Source of the DNA: Deltaproteobacteria bacterium HGW-Deltaproteobacteria-14
GTDB lineage: Bacteria; Myxococcota_A; UBA9042; PHBI01
Direction of reading: 5' to 3'
DNA: 64,000 bases
Assembly: GCA_002841945.1 (NCBI GenBank)
Contig: PHBI01000005.1
Location: forward strand, 1 to 64,000
Made by a program: the position numbers and the translations under genes. The stretch's first letter is position 1, and the number at the start of each line of letters is the position of its first letter. The notes under the pieces are model-generated. The model was not told where the DNA came from and searched no databases. It was given only the letters and a program-made list of their open reading frames with translations. Shown one piece after another: positions 55,972-64,000 of this stretch.

Positions 55972-57606
55972 TCACTCGGTCGGGGAGCGCCGGCGGAGCC
56001 AGGTCCCGACCAAAATCCCCAGCAGGCCCAGCAGCGCGGCGGCCGCCGCGCCCGAGCCACCAGCGCAGCCGCCGCCGTCGACCAGGGAGGCGGCGTTGGA
56101 GTCCCGACGCGGGGAACCGACGTTGGGCGCGGCGTCGGGCGTCGCGACCAGGTCATCGGGGCTCGACACGTCCGGCTGCGGGCTGACGGTGTCAGCGCCG
56201 GGCGAGGTGTCGGGCGCGACCGCCGTGTCAGGGGCGATCCACGTGTCGGCGATGGGCTCCGCCACCGGCTCCGCGATGGGCTCGGGAACGGGCTCCGGCA
56301 CCGGCTCGGGCCCGGGCTCGGGCCCCGGATCCGCGGGACCGACGCCGCCCTCCCCGAGGACCTCGTCGATGGCGTTCCACAGGTCCGGGTAGGCGCCCTC
56401 GTAGCCGAGCGCCCAGATCCCGAGGCCCCCGAGGTCCATCTCGTCGATGTAGGCGACCTTCGCGCGAAAGGACCGATAGTCGTCGAACCACGCCTGGGTG
56501 AGCTGCCCGCCCGGGCTCTTGTGGTAGTAGGTGCTCCGCGTGTGCTCGTCGAACATGCGCCCGAATCCGTCCACCTCGGCCTCAGCGTTGCGGTAGACGA
56601 GGGTCGCGCCGCTGCCGAGGGCGGTCGTCGGCACGTCCGTGTTCGGCACCGGCCAGGTGCGCCCGTACCAGGGCAGGCCGATGAACACCTTGTGGCGGTT
56701 CTCCTCGCCACCCCAGGTCAGGTAGTCGTCGATGGTCCACGCCACCGAGTAGGTCGACCAGGGCGAGCCCCCGAACAGCGGCGAGGTCGGGCCCGGGTTG
56801 CCGCCACTCCAGTAGTAGCCGTAGGCCATGACCATGATGCCGTCGGTGTTCTCGAGCAGCACGTCGTAGTCGTAGGCGCCGCTCCAGTCGACCGACGGGC
56901 CGGCGAGGCTCACGTGGCCCGGCCCGCCGTTGGGGGCCGCCGCGACCACCGCCTGCTTGAGCTCCGTCATGAAGGTCACGAAGCCCGCCCGCGCGCCCAC
57001 CGGCACGAACTCGAAGTCGATGTTCACGCCGTCGGCCCCGTGGGTCGCGATGACGCCGAGCAGCGTCTCGATGGCGTGGGCGCGGTTCGTCGCGCTGTTC
57101 ACGAGGCTCTGGATGGAGCTGTTCGAGAAGTTGGTCACCGTCACGATGACCTTCACCCCGTGCGCGTGGGCGTCGGCGACGATCTGCGCGGTCGTGGCGC
57201 CGCCCCAGCCGTGATAGGCGGTGATGTCGCCGCCACCGTCCATCTCGACGCCGAACCAGGCCAGGATGGTGAGCAGGTCCCAGCGCGCAGGCACGTAGGG
57301 CGCGTCCGCGGTGTAGGACCAGTACGGCAGATACCCCATCACCTCGCGCTTGACCGTGGGGCCGCCGCTCGCGCCGAGGAGCAGCGCCCCGGTCGGGGCC
57401 GCCAGCCCGGGCGTCGGCTGGGGTGCCGGCGCCATCTGCGACTGCTCGGCGACGAGGTCGCGGTGACCGAAGCGCCGCGGCGGCTCGACCCACGCCCCCC
57501 GCGGGGAAGCGCCGGGCGCGGGCGGGGTCTGGGCCGCGCCCGGCGGCGACGTGGTCACGACGGCGAGGGCGAGCGCGAGGGCAGCGGCGGCGGCGACGCG
57601 GGGCAT
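55972..57606 (-). CDS. GH18-type glycoside hydrolase with MYXO-CTERM-like tail
   Basis: 544 residues. Signal peptide, a short linker, then a GH18 domain (about 85-420) with the catalytic motif DGVNIDFE (192-199, acid Glu199), MGYLPYW start, VMAYGYYW, and a late GLPWYGRTWP/ALGYEGAYPD region. It would act on chitin-, peptidoglycan- or spore-wall-like glycans outside the cell. A Pro/Glu/Val repeat tail (PEPVPEPV) and an Asp-rich segment lead to GGGCAGGS, a hydrophobic helix and RRRS, a MYXO-CTERM-like sorting tag. ATG 57606 gives the signal peptide. Confidence 0.88.
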   Translation of the reverse strand: MPRVAAAAALALALAVVTTSPPGAAQTPPAPGASPRGAWVEPPRRFGHRDLVAEQSQMAPAPQPTPGLAAPTGALLLGASGGPTVKREVMGYLPYWSYTADAPYVPARWDLLTILAWFGVEMDGGGDITAYHGWGGATTAQIVADAHAHGVKVIVTVTNFSNSSIQSLVNSATNRAHAIETLLGVIATHGADGVNIDFEFVPVGARAGFVTFMTELKQAVVAAAPNGGPGHVSLAGPSVDWSGAYDYDVLLENTDGIMVMAYGYYWSGGNPGPTSPLFGGSPWSTYSVAWTIDDYLTWGGEENRHKVFIGLPWYGRTWPVPNTDVPTTALGSGATLVYRNAEAEVDGFGRMFDEHTRSTYYHKSPGGQLTQAWFDDYRSFRAKVAYIDEMDLGGLGIWALGYEGAYPDLWNAIDEVLGEGGVGPADPGPEPGPEPVPEPVPEPIAEPVAEPIADTWIAPDTAVAPDTSPGADTVSPQPDVSSPDDLVATPDAAPNVGSPRRDSNAASLVDGGGCAGGSGAAAAALLGLLGILVGTWLRRRSPTE

Positions 57607-57751
57607 GGGTTCTCCGATGGCGAGCCTGGGCAGGCTGCCCGCGCGCGTGGGGCGGTGTCAACGGACAGCCCGGTCGACCGGCGAGCGACGCGCGCGCCCA
57701 GGGTTGTCGTGGCACTCGTCGGGGCTCTGTGATATCGGACCTCACTCGGAG

Positions 57752-58792
57752 ATGATGGAGCGACTCACCGTGTCACGCGCTGCGATCGCTGTCCTGGCCA
57801 TTAGCGGTCAGGCGCTGATGAACCCCGACGACCTCGGGAGACACCGCGACGAGGTGCGCGCCGCCCGGCGAGCCGCTCGCTCCGTGGCGACCCTCGTCCG
57901 CGAGGGCTATCGCGTGCTCGTCGTCCACGGCAACGGCCCCCAGGTGGGGCGTGAGCTGTTGCGAAACGAGGAGACTGCGACCAAGGCTCCGCCTCGCCCA
58001 CTCGACGTGTGCGTCGCAGCAACTTGCGGCACCGTGGGCTACCTCCTGGCGACCGAGACGCGCAACGAGCTGCGCCGGCTGCGCATCGCCAAGCCGGTCA
58101 GCGTGGTCCTGCTGTGGACCCTCGTCGGCCTCGACGACCCCGCCTTTCGCAAGCCGGACCGCGCTCTGGGGCCGGTCTTCAACGCCTGGCGGGCCCGGGC
58201 CCAGCGCCCGGGCGAGATGCAGGTGACCGAGGTCGAGGGCGGCTGGCAGCGCGTCGTGCCCTCGCCGCGGCCCCTCGAGATCCTCAACCTCGACGCCATC
58301 GAGGCCCTGCTCGATCGCGGCCAGCTCGTCATCGTGGGCGGCGGCGGCGTCCCGGTCGCGGTCGACGCCCGCGGCCAGTTCGTGGGGGTCGAGGCCGTCG
58401 TCGACGAGGATCTCACCGCGGCGCTCCTCGCCGAGCACCTCGGCGCCGAGGTGCTCGCCTTCGTCACCGAGTCCGATCAGGTCTTCGCGAACCTCGGGCG
58501 CACCGACCAGCGCTCCCTCGACCGCGTGACCGCCGCCGAGGTGCGCGCCGTCGCCGCGTCGGGTGCGCTCGCCGGCGGCGGGCTCGAGCGCAAGGTCGAG
58601 GCCGCGCTCGAGTTCGTCGACGACGGCGGGCTCCGCGCCATCATCACCAGCGCCGAGCGCTTCGCCGCCGCCCTCGCCGACCGCGCGGGCACGCGCATCA
58701 CGCGGGTCGTGGACAACGGCCCCGTCCGGCGCCAGATCGATCTCTTCCCCGCCGCCGAGATCGGGGATCTCTTCCTGGAGGATGACGCTTGA
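57752..58792 (+). CDS. arcC: Carbamate kinase
   Basis: 346 residues from ATG 57752 (alternatives ATG 57755, GTG 57770). Carbamate kinases interconvert carbamoyl phosphate and ADP with ATP, CO2 and ammonia. Family blocks: VLVVHGNGPQVGRELLR, the VPSPRPLEILNLDAIEALLD block, GGGGVPVAVD, VVDEDLTAALLAEHLGAEVLAF and the late AGGGLERKVEAALEF. Differences: the usual SQGMIGY segment is ATCGTVGYLL and TQVxVD is WTLVGLD, so activity may differ. Overlaps the downstream ornithine carbamoyltransferase gene by 4 bp. Confidence 0.9.
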   Translation: MMERLTVSRAAIAVLAISGQALMNPDDLGRHRDEVRAARRAARSVATLVREGYRVLVVHGNGPQVGRELLRNEETATKAPPRPLDVCVAATCGTVGYLLATETRNELRRLRIAKPVSVVLLWTLVGLDDPAFRKPDRALGPVFNAWRARAQRPGEMQVTEVEGGWQRVVPSPRPLEILNLDAIEALLDRGQLVIVGGGGVPVAVDARGQFVGVEAVVDEDLTAALLAEHLGAEVLAFVTESDQVFANLGRTDQRSLDRVTAAEVRAVAASGALAGGGLERKVEAALEFVDDGGLRAIITSAERFAAALADRAGTRITRVVDNGPVRRQIDLFPAAEIGDLFLEDDA

Positions 58793-59706
58793 ACAAAGAC
58801 CTGGTCACCATCTTCGAGCTCGAGGACGCGGACGTCGCGGACCTGCTCGCGCTCGCGAAGGACATGAAGGCGAACCCGGGCGCGTACCGCACGCGGCTGG
58901 CCGGGCAGACCCTCGCGATGATCTTCGAGAAGTCCTCGACCCGGACCCGGGTCAGCTTCGAGGTGGGCATCAACCAGCTCGGCGGGACGGGGCTCTTCTT
59001 GTCGTCCCGCGACATCCAGCTCGGCCGCGGCGAGCCGCTGTCGGACACCGCGCGCGTCCTGTCGCGCTACGTCGACGGCATCATGGCGCGGACCTTCGCG
59101 CACCAGTCGGTCGTCGACCTCGCGACCTACGCGAGCGTCCCGGTCATCAACGGCCTGACGGACTTCAACCACCCGTGCCAGGCGCTCGCGGACCTCCAGA
59201 CGATCGCCGAGCACCACGGCGACCTCCGAGGCCGCAAGCTCGCCTACGTCGGCGACGGCAACAACGTCGCGCACTCGCTGATGATGGCGTGCGCTCGCAC
59301 GGGCATGGACTTCGCGTGCGCCGCGCCGAGCGGCTACCGCATGGACGCCGACTACGTCGCCAAGGCCCGAGCGCTCGCCGATCGGCACGGGGTCACGGTC
59401 GTCGAGACGACGAGCCCCGCCGAGGCCGTCGCCGGCGCGCACGTGGTCTACAGCGACGTCTGGGCGTCGATGGGCCAGGAGGCCGAGCAGAAGAAGCGCG
59501 AGCAGGACTTCGTCGGCTTCCAGGTCGACCAGGCGCTGATGGCGCAGGCGGCGTCGGGGGCGATCTTCATGCACTGCCTCCCGGCGCACCGCGGCGAGGA
59601 GGTCAGCGCGGAGGTGTGCGACGGACCGCAGTCGGTCATCTACGACCAGGCCGAGAACCGCATGCACATGCAGAAGGCCATCATGCTGCGCCTGATGGAG
59701 CGCTGA
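58789..59706 (+). CDS. argF: Ornithine carbamoyltransferase
   Basis: 305 residues, start TTG 58789 overlapping the TGA of the carbamate kinase gene (TTGA). Motifs: KSSTRTRVSFE (carbamoyl-phosphate site), HPCQALADL, DGNNVAHS, VYSDVWASMG and HCLPAHRGEEV. Joined to carbamate kinase, it could work catabolically (citrulline plus phosphate to ornithine plus carbamoyl phosphate, then ATP) or anabolically in arginine synthesis; no arginine deiminase is in the window, so this is undecided. Confidence 0.93.
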   Translation: MNKDLVTIFELEDADVADLLALAKDMKANPGAYRTRLAGQTLAMIFEKSSTRTRVSFEVGINQLGGTGLFLSSRDIQLGRGEPLSDTARVLSRYVDGIMARTFAHQSVVDLATYASVPVINGLTDFNHPCQALADLQTIAEHHGDLRGRKLAYVGDGNNVAHSLMMACARTGMDFACAAPSGYRMDADYVAKARALADRHGVTVVETTSPAEAVAGAHVVYSDVWASMGQEAEQKKREQDFVGFQVDQALMAQAASGAIFMHCLPAHRGEEVSAEVCDGPQSVIYDQAENRMHMQKAIMLRLMER

Positions 59707-59747
59707 ACGGCGCCATCGCCGAGCTCAGGGGGGGGCCGCTGGCGGCT

Positions 59748-60581
59748 TCACGCCGCCGGGGGGACCGTCCGGATGGGGTGAACGACCTGCTGGCCCCGGG
59801 TCGACGGCGGGCCGACGAGCGTGAAGCGCTCGCCGGCCTCGATCCGCACCTGGAGGGCCTTCATCCCGACGACGTCGCGGGCGTCGAGGGCGATGTCGGG
59901 CTCGGGGACCGCGAGGGTCGCGGCGGGGTCGCCGGCGGCGTAGCGGAGCTTCTCCGCGGTGACGGTGAAGCCGTAGGTCAGCGTCTCGGCCAGGCTGTGC
60001 GCGGGCGTATACGTCGTGTACAGGTCGAGCGGCCCGAAGCGCGTGTGGATGTGCAGGGCGTTCGACAGCCACTGGGTCGCCCCATAGAAGCGCTCGACGC
60101 GGAACGCCGCCAGCCCGATGGCCTTCGTGATGGTCCCGAGCCCGTCGAAGCGGCGGTGCGGAAAGGTCCGGTTGAGGCTCGCCAGGTTGTGGCCGAACCA
60201 CGCCCCCGGCTCGTGCATCGGGATGGCGATGTACATCGAGAACGGGACCGGCCCGGTCCAGCTCGCCGGGACGCCCATCAGGTCGCGCTCGCTGGCCGAC
60301 AGCCGCTCGGCCTCGAGGGCGAAGCCGTAGATGAACCCCGGGAGCTCGGCGCAGTTGTAGAAGACCCACTTGTCCATCGGCATCCCCTCGGGCCCGAAGG
60401 TCAGCGCGTCGAGGCGCTGCAGCAGGTCGAAGAAGGGGCCCCAGCGGGTGTGGTGCGGGTCGATGAACCAGCGGGTCGCGAGCCCGAAGGGGGCCTCGTC
60501 GAGGACCGGGCGGTTCGCGTTGGTGGTCACCACGAACGGGGAGAGCTGCGCGAGGATGCTGTCGTTGCGGGTGTTGATCAT
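59748..60581 (-). CDS. Unknown protein, paralogue of the adjacent upstream gene (copy 2)
   Basis: 277 residues, no signal peptide. It shares with the 60578-61465 product the pattern W-VFY-CA...GFxxAERL...MG/VP...P/VP...IAIPM followed by a LxSLN or LCSIN segment. No family recognised; a beta-rich single domain is likely. ATG 60581 overlaps the TGA of the upstream gene (ATGA), so the two are translationally coupled. The gene runs on the minus strand toward argF. Confidence 0.75.
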   Translation of the reverse strand: MINTRNDSILAQLSPFVVTTNANRPVLDEAPFGLATRWFIDPHHTRWGPFFDLLQRLDALTFGPEGMPMDKWVFYNCAELPGFIYGFALEAERLSASERDLMGVPASWTGPVPFSMYIAIPMHEPGAWFGHNLASLNRTFPHRRFDGLGTITKAIGLAAFRVERFYGATQWLSNALHIHTRFGPLDLYTTYTPAHSLAETLTYGFTVTAEKLRYAAGDPAATLAVPEPDIALDARDVVGMKALQVRIEAGERFTLVGPPSTRGQQVVHPIRTVPPAA

Positions 60582-61465
60582 CCCTGGAACCTCCGCACGA
60601 ACGCGTCCTCGGGGGCGCCGGGGCCAGGTCCCGGCGCGCCGGCGACGTGGTGCTTGAGGGGCACGCGGGTATCGGCGCCGCGGATCTCGGGGGCGCCGAC
60701 GACCCAGACCTCGAGCCCGTCCTCGATCTGAGCCTGGAGCGCCTGCATCTCCTCGGCGGAGTCGGCGTCGAGGTAGCGATCGGCCCACGGCGCGCCGTAG
60801 CCGCCGCCGTGGACGAGCCGCGCGCGGGCGTCGTCGTCGGTGTGCACGTAGAAGGTCGCCGTCGCCCGGATGTCGTGGGCGGGGGTCCAGGCGGTGAGGA
60901 GCTTCAGCGGCCCTAGGCTCGTGAAGAGGCCGAGCTGGGCCGAGCGCCACTGCGCGGTCGCCACCATGACCTCCACCTGCAGCGCCTCCGTGCCCGCCGC
61001 GAGGGTCAAGCGCCACAGCCCCTCGGGCGCGGCGCCGGGCGCGACCTGGTTGATCGAGCACAGGGTGAAGACCAGCTGCGCCTTCCGATGCGCCATCGGG
61101 ATGGCGACGAACTGCGACACCGGCACCAGCCCGGCGTAGCCCTCGGGCACCATCAGCGTCTTGCGCACCCAGGGCGGGAGCCTCTCGGCGCGGGTCGCGA
61201 AGCCGAAGACCGCGCCCGTCATCAGGGCGCAGTCGTAGAAGACCCAGCTCGGCATGCGCAGGGCGACCGGCCCGTAGGTCAGGTCATCGAGGGTCTCGAC
61301 GAGCTTCAGGAACGGGCCGTTGGCGACCACCTGCGGGTCGAGGACGTTCGCCTCCGGGATCGTGAGCCCCAGCGGCGCGCGCTCGAGGTCCGCCTGGACC
61401 GACCGGCGCGCGATGAGGAAGGGCTCGCACGTATCGAGGATGCGGCGATAGAAGCGCAGATCCAT
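60578..61465 (-). CDS. Unknown protein, tandem paralogue (copy 1)
   Basis: 295 residues, first of the coupled pair. Key shared stretches: MPSWVFYDCALMTGAVFGFA, RAERLPPWVRK, VPEGYAGLVPVSQFVAIPM and LVFTLCSIN. The C-terminal tail is Gly/Pro-rich (HHVAGAPGPGPGAPEDAF). No family recognised. ATG 61465 is used. It lies 76 bp downstream of cobA-hemD on the same strand, so the pair may belong to the hem operon; a tetrapyrrole role is only inference. Confidence 0.75.
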   Translation of the reverse strand: MDLRFYRRILDTCEPFLIARRSVQADLERAPLGLTIPEANVLDPQVVANGPFLKLVETLDDLTYGPVALRMPSWVFYDCALMTGAVFGFATRAERLPPWVRKTLMVPEGYAGLVPVSQFVAIPMAHRKAQLVFTLCSINQVAPGAAPEGLWRLTLAAGTEALQVEVMVATAQWRSAQLGLFTSLGPLKLLTAWTPAHDIRATATFYVHTDDDARARLVHGGGYGAPWADRYLDADSAEEMQALQAQIEDGLEVWVVGAPEIRGADTRVPLKHHVAGAPGPGPGAPEDAFVRRFQG

Positions 61466-61541
61466 GCTGGCACTTCTGACACGAGGTGGCCGCCACGGGC
61501 AAGGACGACCGCACCGCGGTGGGCCGCAGGCGCGGGCGGCG

Positions 61542-63104
61542 TCACACCACCCCCGACCTCGCGGCCGCGACGATGGCCTCGACCAGATCGGGCAGGGTGT
61601 AGCGGGGGGGCATGACGGTGACGCGGAACCCCTGCTGTACGGCGGCGTCGCGGGTCGTCGGGCCGATCGCCGCGAGGGGGAAGGCGTCGCGCGCGATCCC
61701 CGCCCCGTCCATGGCGTCGGCCAGGGCGCGCACGGCGCTCGGGCTCGAGACGGTGATGAGGGTCAACCCCGCCTCGACGGCGCTGACGAGCCGCGTCGCG
61801 GCCGACGGCTCAGGGACGGTCTCGTAGATCGCCACCTCTTCCACCGTGGCGCCGAGCGCCGTGAGCCCCTCCGGGACAGCCCGGCGCGCGTCGACCGCTG
61901 CGGGGAACAGGAAGCGCCGACCGGTGACACCGACGGTCGCCGCGAGGGCGACGACGCCGTCGCCGGTCGCGGGCTCGGCCACCAGGTCAGCGCCGAGCGA
62001 CAGCACCTCGCGCATGGTGCGCGCGGTCGCCGGGCCGACGGCCCAGGTGCGCACCCCCGCGAAGGCGCGGGTGTCGAGCCCCGCGGCCTCGAGCGCGTCG
62101 CGCAGCCCGCGGACCCCGTTGGCGCTGGTGAGCACGACGTCGGTGAAGCCGCCGGTCCGGAGCCGGTCCGAGAGGACGCCGACCTTGTTGGTTGGCTGCT
62201 TGCGGGTGAGCGGCAGCCACACCAGGCCGGCGCCGAGGCCGTGGAGCGGCTCGAAGATCTCGGCGTCGGCCGGGGTGTCGCGGGTGAGGCCGATCACCTG
62301 CCCGTGGAGCGGCTGCCGGTCGAACCAGGCGAGCCGATCCCGCAACCCGACGACGGGCCCGACGACGGCGACCGCGGGCGAGCTCAGGCCCGCCGCCGCG
62401 ACGTCGGCCGCCGCTGCGCCGAGCGTCGTGACGAGCGTGCGCTGCGCCGGCAGCGTGGCCCAGCGGACGAAGGCGACCGGGGTCGCGGGGTCGCGCCCCC
62501 CGGCGAGCAGCGCCCCCGTCCAGCGCTCCACCGTCCCGACCCCCATCAACACGACGAGGGTGTCCCGCGAGCGGGCGTGATGCGCCCAGTCCACCCGCCC
62601 GTCGGTGACGTCGTCCCGCTCGTGCCCGGTCACGACGGTGAAGCCGCACGACAGGCCCCGGTGGGTGAGCGGGATCCCGGCGAAGGCGGGCGCCGCGGCG
62701 ATGGACGACACCCCTGGCACGACCTCGAACGCGACCCCCGCGGCGGCGCAGGCCTCGAGCTCCTCCCCGCCCCGGCCGAAGACGAGCGGATCGCCGCCCT
62801 TGAGGCGGCAGACGCGCTGACCGGCGAGGGCCCGGCGCACCATGAGGGCGTTGATCGCCCCCTGCGCGGACAGCCCGGCGCCGGCGAGCTTGCCGACGTG
62901 GATGCGCTCCTGCCCTGGCACGTCCACCGCCTCGAGCAGCGTCGGGTGGGCGAGGAGATCGTAGAGCACCACGTCGGCGCGCTCGATCACCGCCCTCCCC
63001 CGCACCGTCAGGAGCCCTGGATCACCCGGGCCCGCGCCGACCAGCGACACCATGCCGGGGCGTGGTCGCGCCCCGCCCTCGGATCCAACGGCGTCGCCGC
63101 TCAC
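61542..63104 (-). CDS. Uroporphyrinogen-III C-methyltransferase fused to uroporphyrinogen-III synthase
   Basis: 520-residue fusion. N-terminal SUMT/CobA domain (about 15-250: SLVGAGPGDPGLLTVRGRAVI, RLKGGDPLVFGRGGEE, VVPGVSSIAAAPAFAGIPLT) makes precorrin-2 from uroporphyrinogen III; C-terminal HemD domain (about 268-515: VIGLTRDTPADAEIFEPL, VLTSANGVRGL, AAIGPTTRDAA) cyclises hydroxymethylbilane to uroporphyrinogen III. The fusion feeds haem, sirohaem and cobalamin branches. GTG 63104 begins 4 bp after the hemC stop (63109), so they are coupled. Confidence 0.94.
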   Translation of the reverse strand: MSGDAVGSEGGARPRPGMVSLVGAGPGDPGLLTVRGRAVIERADVVLYDLLAHPTLLEAVDVPGQERIHVGKLAGAGLSAQGAINALMVRRALAGQRVCRLKGGDPLVFGRGGEELEACAAAGVAFEVVPGVSSIAAAPAFAGIPLTHRGLSCGFTVVTGHERDDVTDGRVDWAHHARSRDTLVVLMGVGTVERWTGALLAGGRDPATPVAFVRWATLPAQRTLVTTLGAAAADVAAAGLSSPAVAVVGPVVGLRDRLAWFDRQPLHGQVIGLTRDTPADAEIFEPLHGLGAGLVWLPLTRKQPTNKVGVLSDRLRTGGFTDVVLTSANGVRGLRDALEAAGLDTRAFAGVRTWAVGPATARTMREVLSLGADLVAEPATGDGVVALAATVGVTGRRFLFPAAVDARRAVPEGLTALGATVEEVAIYETVPEPSAATRLVSAVEAGLTLITVSSPSAVRALADAMDGAGIARDAFPLAAIGPTTRDAAVQQGFRVTVMPPRYTLPDLVEAIVAAARSGVV

Positions 63105-63108
63105 GGGC

Positions 63109-64000
63109 TCACCCCAGCTCGGCGGTCAGGTCTGCGAGGATCTCGCGGCCACCGCTCTCGAGGATGTAGCGGGCGACCTCGACGCCGAGCGCCGCCGCCT
63201 CCTCGCGCGGAGCGCTCGCGGTGGCGCTGACGACCGGCGAGCCCGACGGGTGAGCGACCAGCGCGGTGAGCGTCACCTCGTCGCCGTCGAGGATCGCGTG
63301 GCCGGCGACGGGCACCTTGCAGCTGCCCTCGATTTCGGCCAAAAACGCTCGTTCGGCCCGCGTCGCCGCGGCTGTACCGGCATTGTGCAGCGCAGCGAGG
63401 ATCGGCCCGACGAGGGGGTCGTCGACGCGGCTCTCGATCGCGAGGGCGCCCTGCCCGACCGCCGGGAGCATCAGGTCGACGGGGAGCGCGGCGGTGATCC
63501 GGTCGACGAGGCCGAGCCGCGTCAGGCCGGCGCACGCGAGCACGATGGCCGCCAGCCCGTCCACGCCCTCGTCGAGCTTGCGCAGGCGGGTGTCGACGTT
63601 GCCTCGGAGCGGGACGATGCGGAGATCCGGCCGGCGCGCGAGGAGCTGGGCCGCCCGGCGCAGGCTCGAGGTGCCGACGGTCGCGCCGTCGGGGAGCTCG
63701 TCGAGGGTCAGCGGCGGCGCCCCCTTGGGCCGCACCCAGGCGTCGCGCGGGTCGACTCGCTCTGGGACGCAGCCCAGGATCAGCCCGTCGGGGAGCAAGG
63801 ACGGCATGTCCTTCATCGAGTGCACGGCGAAGTCGGCGCGCCGATCGAGCAGCGCCTCCTCGAGCTCCTTGACGAAGAGCCCCTTGCCGCCGACCTCGGC
63901 CAGGGGCCGATCCTGGATGGCGTCGCCGCGGGTCTTGATGACCACGATCTCGCAGCTGAGCCCGGGGTGGGCCGCCTCGAGCTGGGCCTTCACGTGGTTG
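63109..64000 (-). CDS. hemC: Porphobilinogen deaminase (hydroxymethylbilane synthase), 5' end outside window
   Basis: The C-terminal 297 residues or so; the frame is open to the window edge and residues before KAQLEAAHPG match the family, so the GTG at 63993 is internal and the true start lies upstream. Motifs: KTRGDAIQDRPLAEVGGKGLFVKELE (shown in part), GTSSLRRAAQLL, RGNVDTRLRKLDEG, LPAVGQGALAIE and EGSCKVPVAGHA with the cysteine that holds the dipyrromethane cofactor. First in a run hemC, cobA-hemD, then the unknown pair. Confidence 0.95.
   Translation of the reverse strand, partial: NHVKAQLEAAHPGLSCEIVVIKTRGDAIQDRPLAEVGGKGLFVKELEEALLDRRADFAVHSMKDMPSLLPDGLILGCVPERVDPRDAWVRPKGAPPLTLDELPDGATVGTSSLRRAAQLLARRPDLRIVPLRGNVDTRLRKLDEGVDGLAAIVLACAGLTRLGLVDRITAALPVDLMLPAVGQGALAIESRVDDPLVGPILAALHNAGTAAATRAERAFLAEIEGSCKVPVAGHAILDGDEVTLTALVAHPSGSPVVSATASAPREEAAALGVEVARYILESGGREILADLTAELG

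Overview
The window is very GC-rich chromosomal DNA (by eye around 70 %), densely coded, from what looks like a member of Myxococcota or a related deltaproteobacterial-type lineage. The evidence is the type of gene content. There are many lipoproteins with Asp/Thr/Ser-rich linkers, cysteine-rich repeats of the DUF4215 kind, thrombospondin type 3 calcium repeats, a choice-of-anchor L protein, an IgGFc-binding-domain protein, MYXO-CTERM-like C-terminal tags, a eukaryotic-type Ser/Thr kinase and a VWA/YfbK-type lipoprotein. I identify 44 protein genes; the first (1-570) and last (hemC, to 64000) run off the edges. I see no rRNA, convincing tRNA, CRISPR array, transposase or prophage.

Layout. 1-14.7 kb: end of a repeat-bearing secreted protein, a 5'-3' exonuclease, yaaA, a 1701-residue modular surface protein, a VWA lipoprotein, a cytochrome P450, a GIN-domain lipoprotein, a LysR regulator, an unknown helical protein and maf. 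14.8-17.3 kb: an unknown 178-residue protein directly abutting a zinc-ribbon Ser/Thr kinase. 17.5-25.3 kb: a block that fits handling of external nucleic acid. It holds an amidohydrolase lipoprotein with a nuclease-type OB fold, a CNT nucleoside transporter, and a ComEA-like HhH protein plus a ComEC-like metallo-beta-lactamase lipoprotein flanked by two DUF3006-like proteins. 25.4-36 kb: pnp, then a minus-strand run (DUF2058, methyltransferase, IgGFc lipoprotein, giant unknown lipoprotein plus FadL-type porin). 35.9-39.8 kb: an RpoH-like sigma factor divergent from clpB.

39.9-47 kb: a beta-propeller-like secreted protein, malQ with no canonical start codon near its conserved N-terminus, a small unknown protein, an aminotransferase overlapping mtnC (methionine salvage), then about 1 kb without a convincing gene that may encode a structured small RNA. 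47-57.6 kb: cysteine/glycine-rich lipoprotein, alpha/beta-hydrolase lipoprotein, pgsA, an HU-like protein, HEAT-repeat lipoprotein, a small secreted protein and a GH18-type hydrolase with a MYXO-CTERM-like tail. 57.7-64 kb: carbamate kinase and ornithine carbamoyltransferase (translationally overlapped), then on the minus strand hemC, a cobA-hemD fusion and two overlapping tandem paralogues of an unrecognised family.

Non-coding highlights: a palindromic element present twice (7907-8064 and 27492-27570), each copy starting at a gene's stop codon in a convergent intergenic gap; a palindrome plus phased GGGAC array upstream of the nucleoside transporter (22758-22802); and several perfect hairpins between convergent genes that probably act as terminators.
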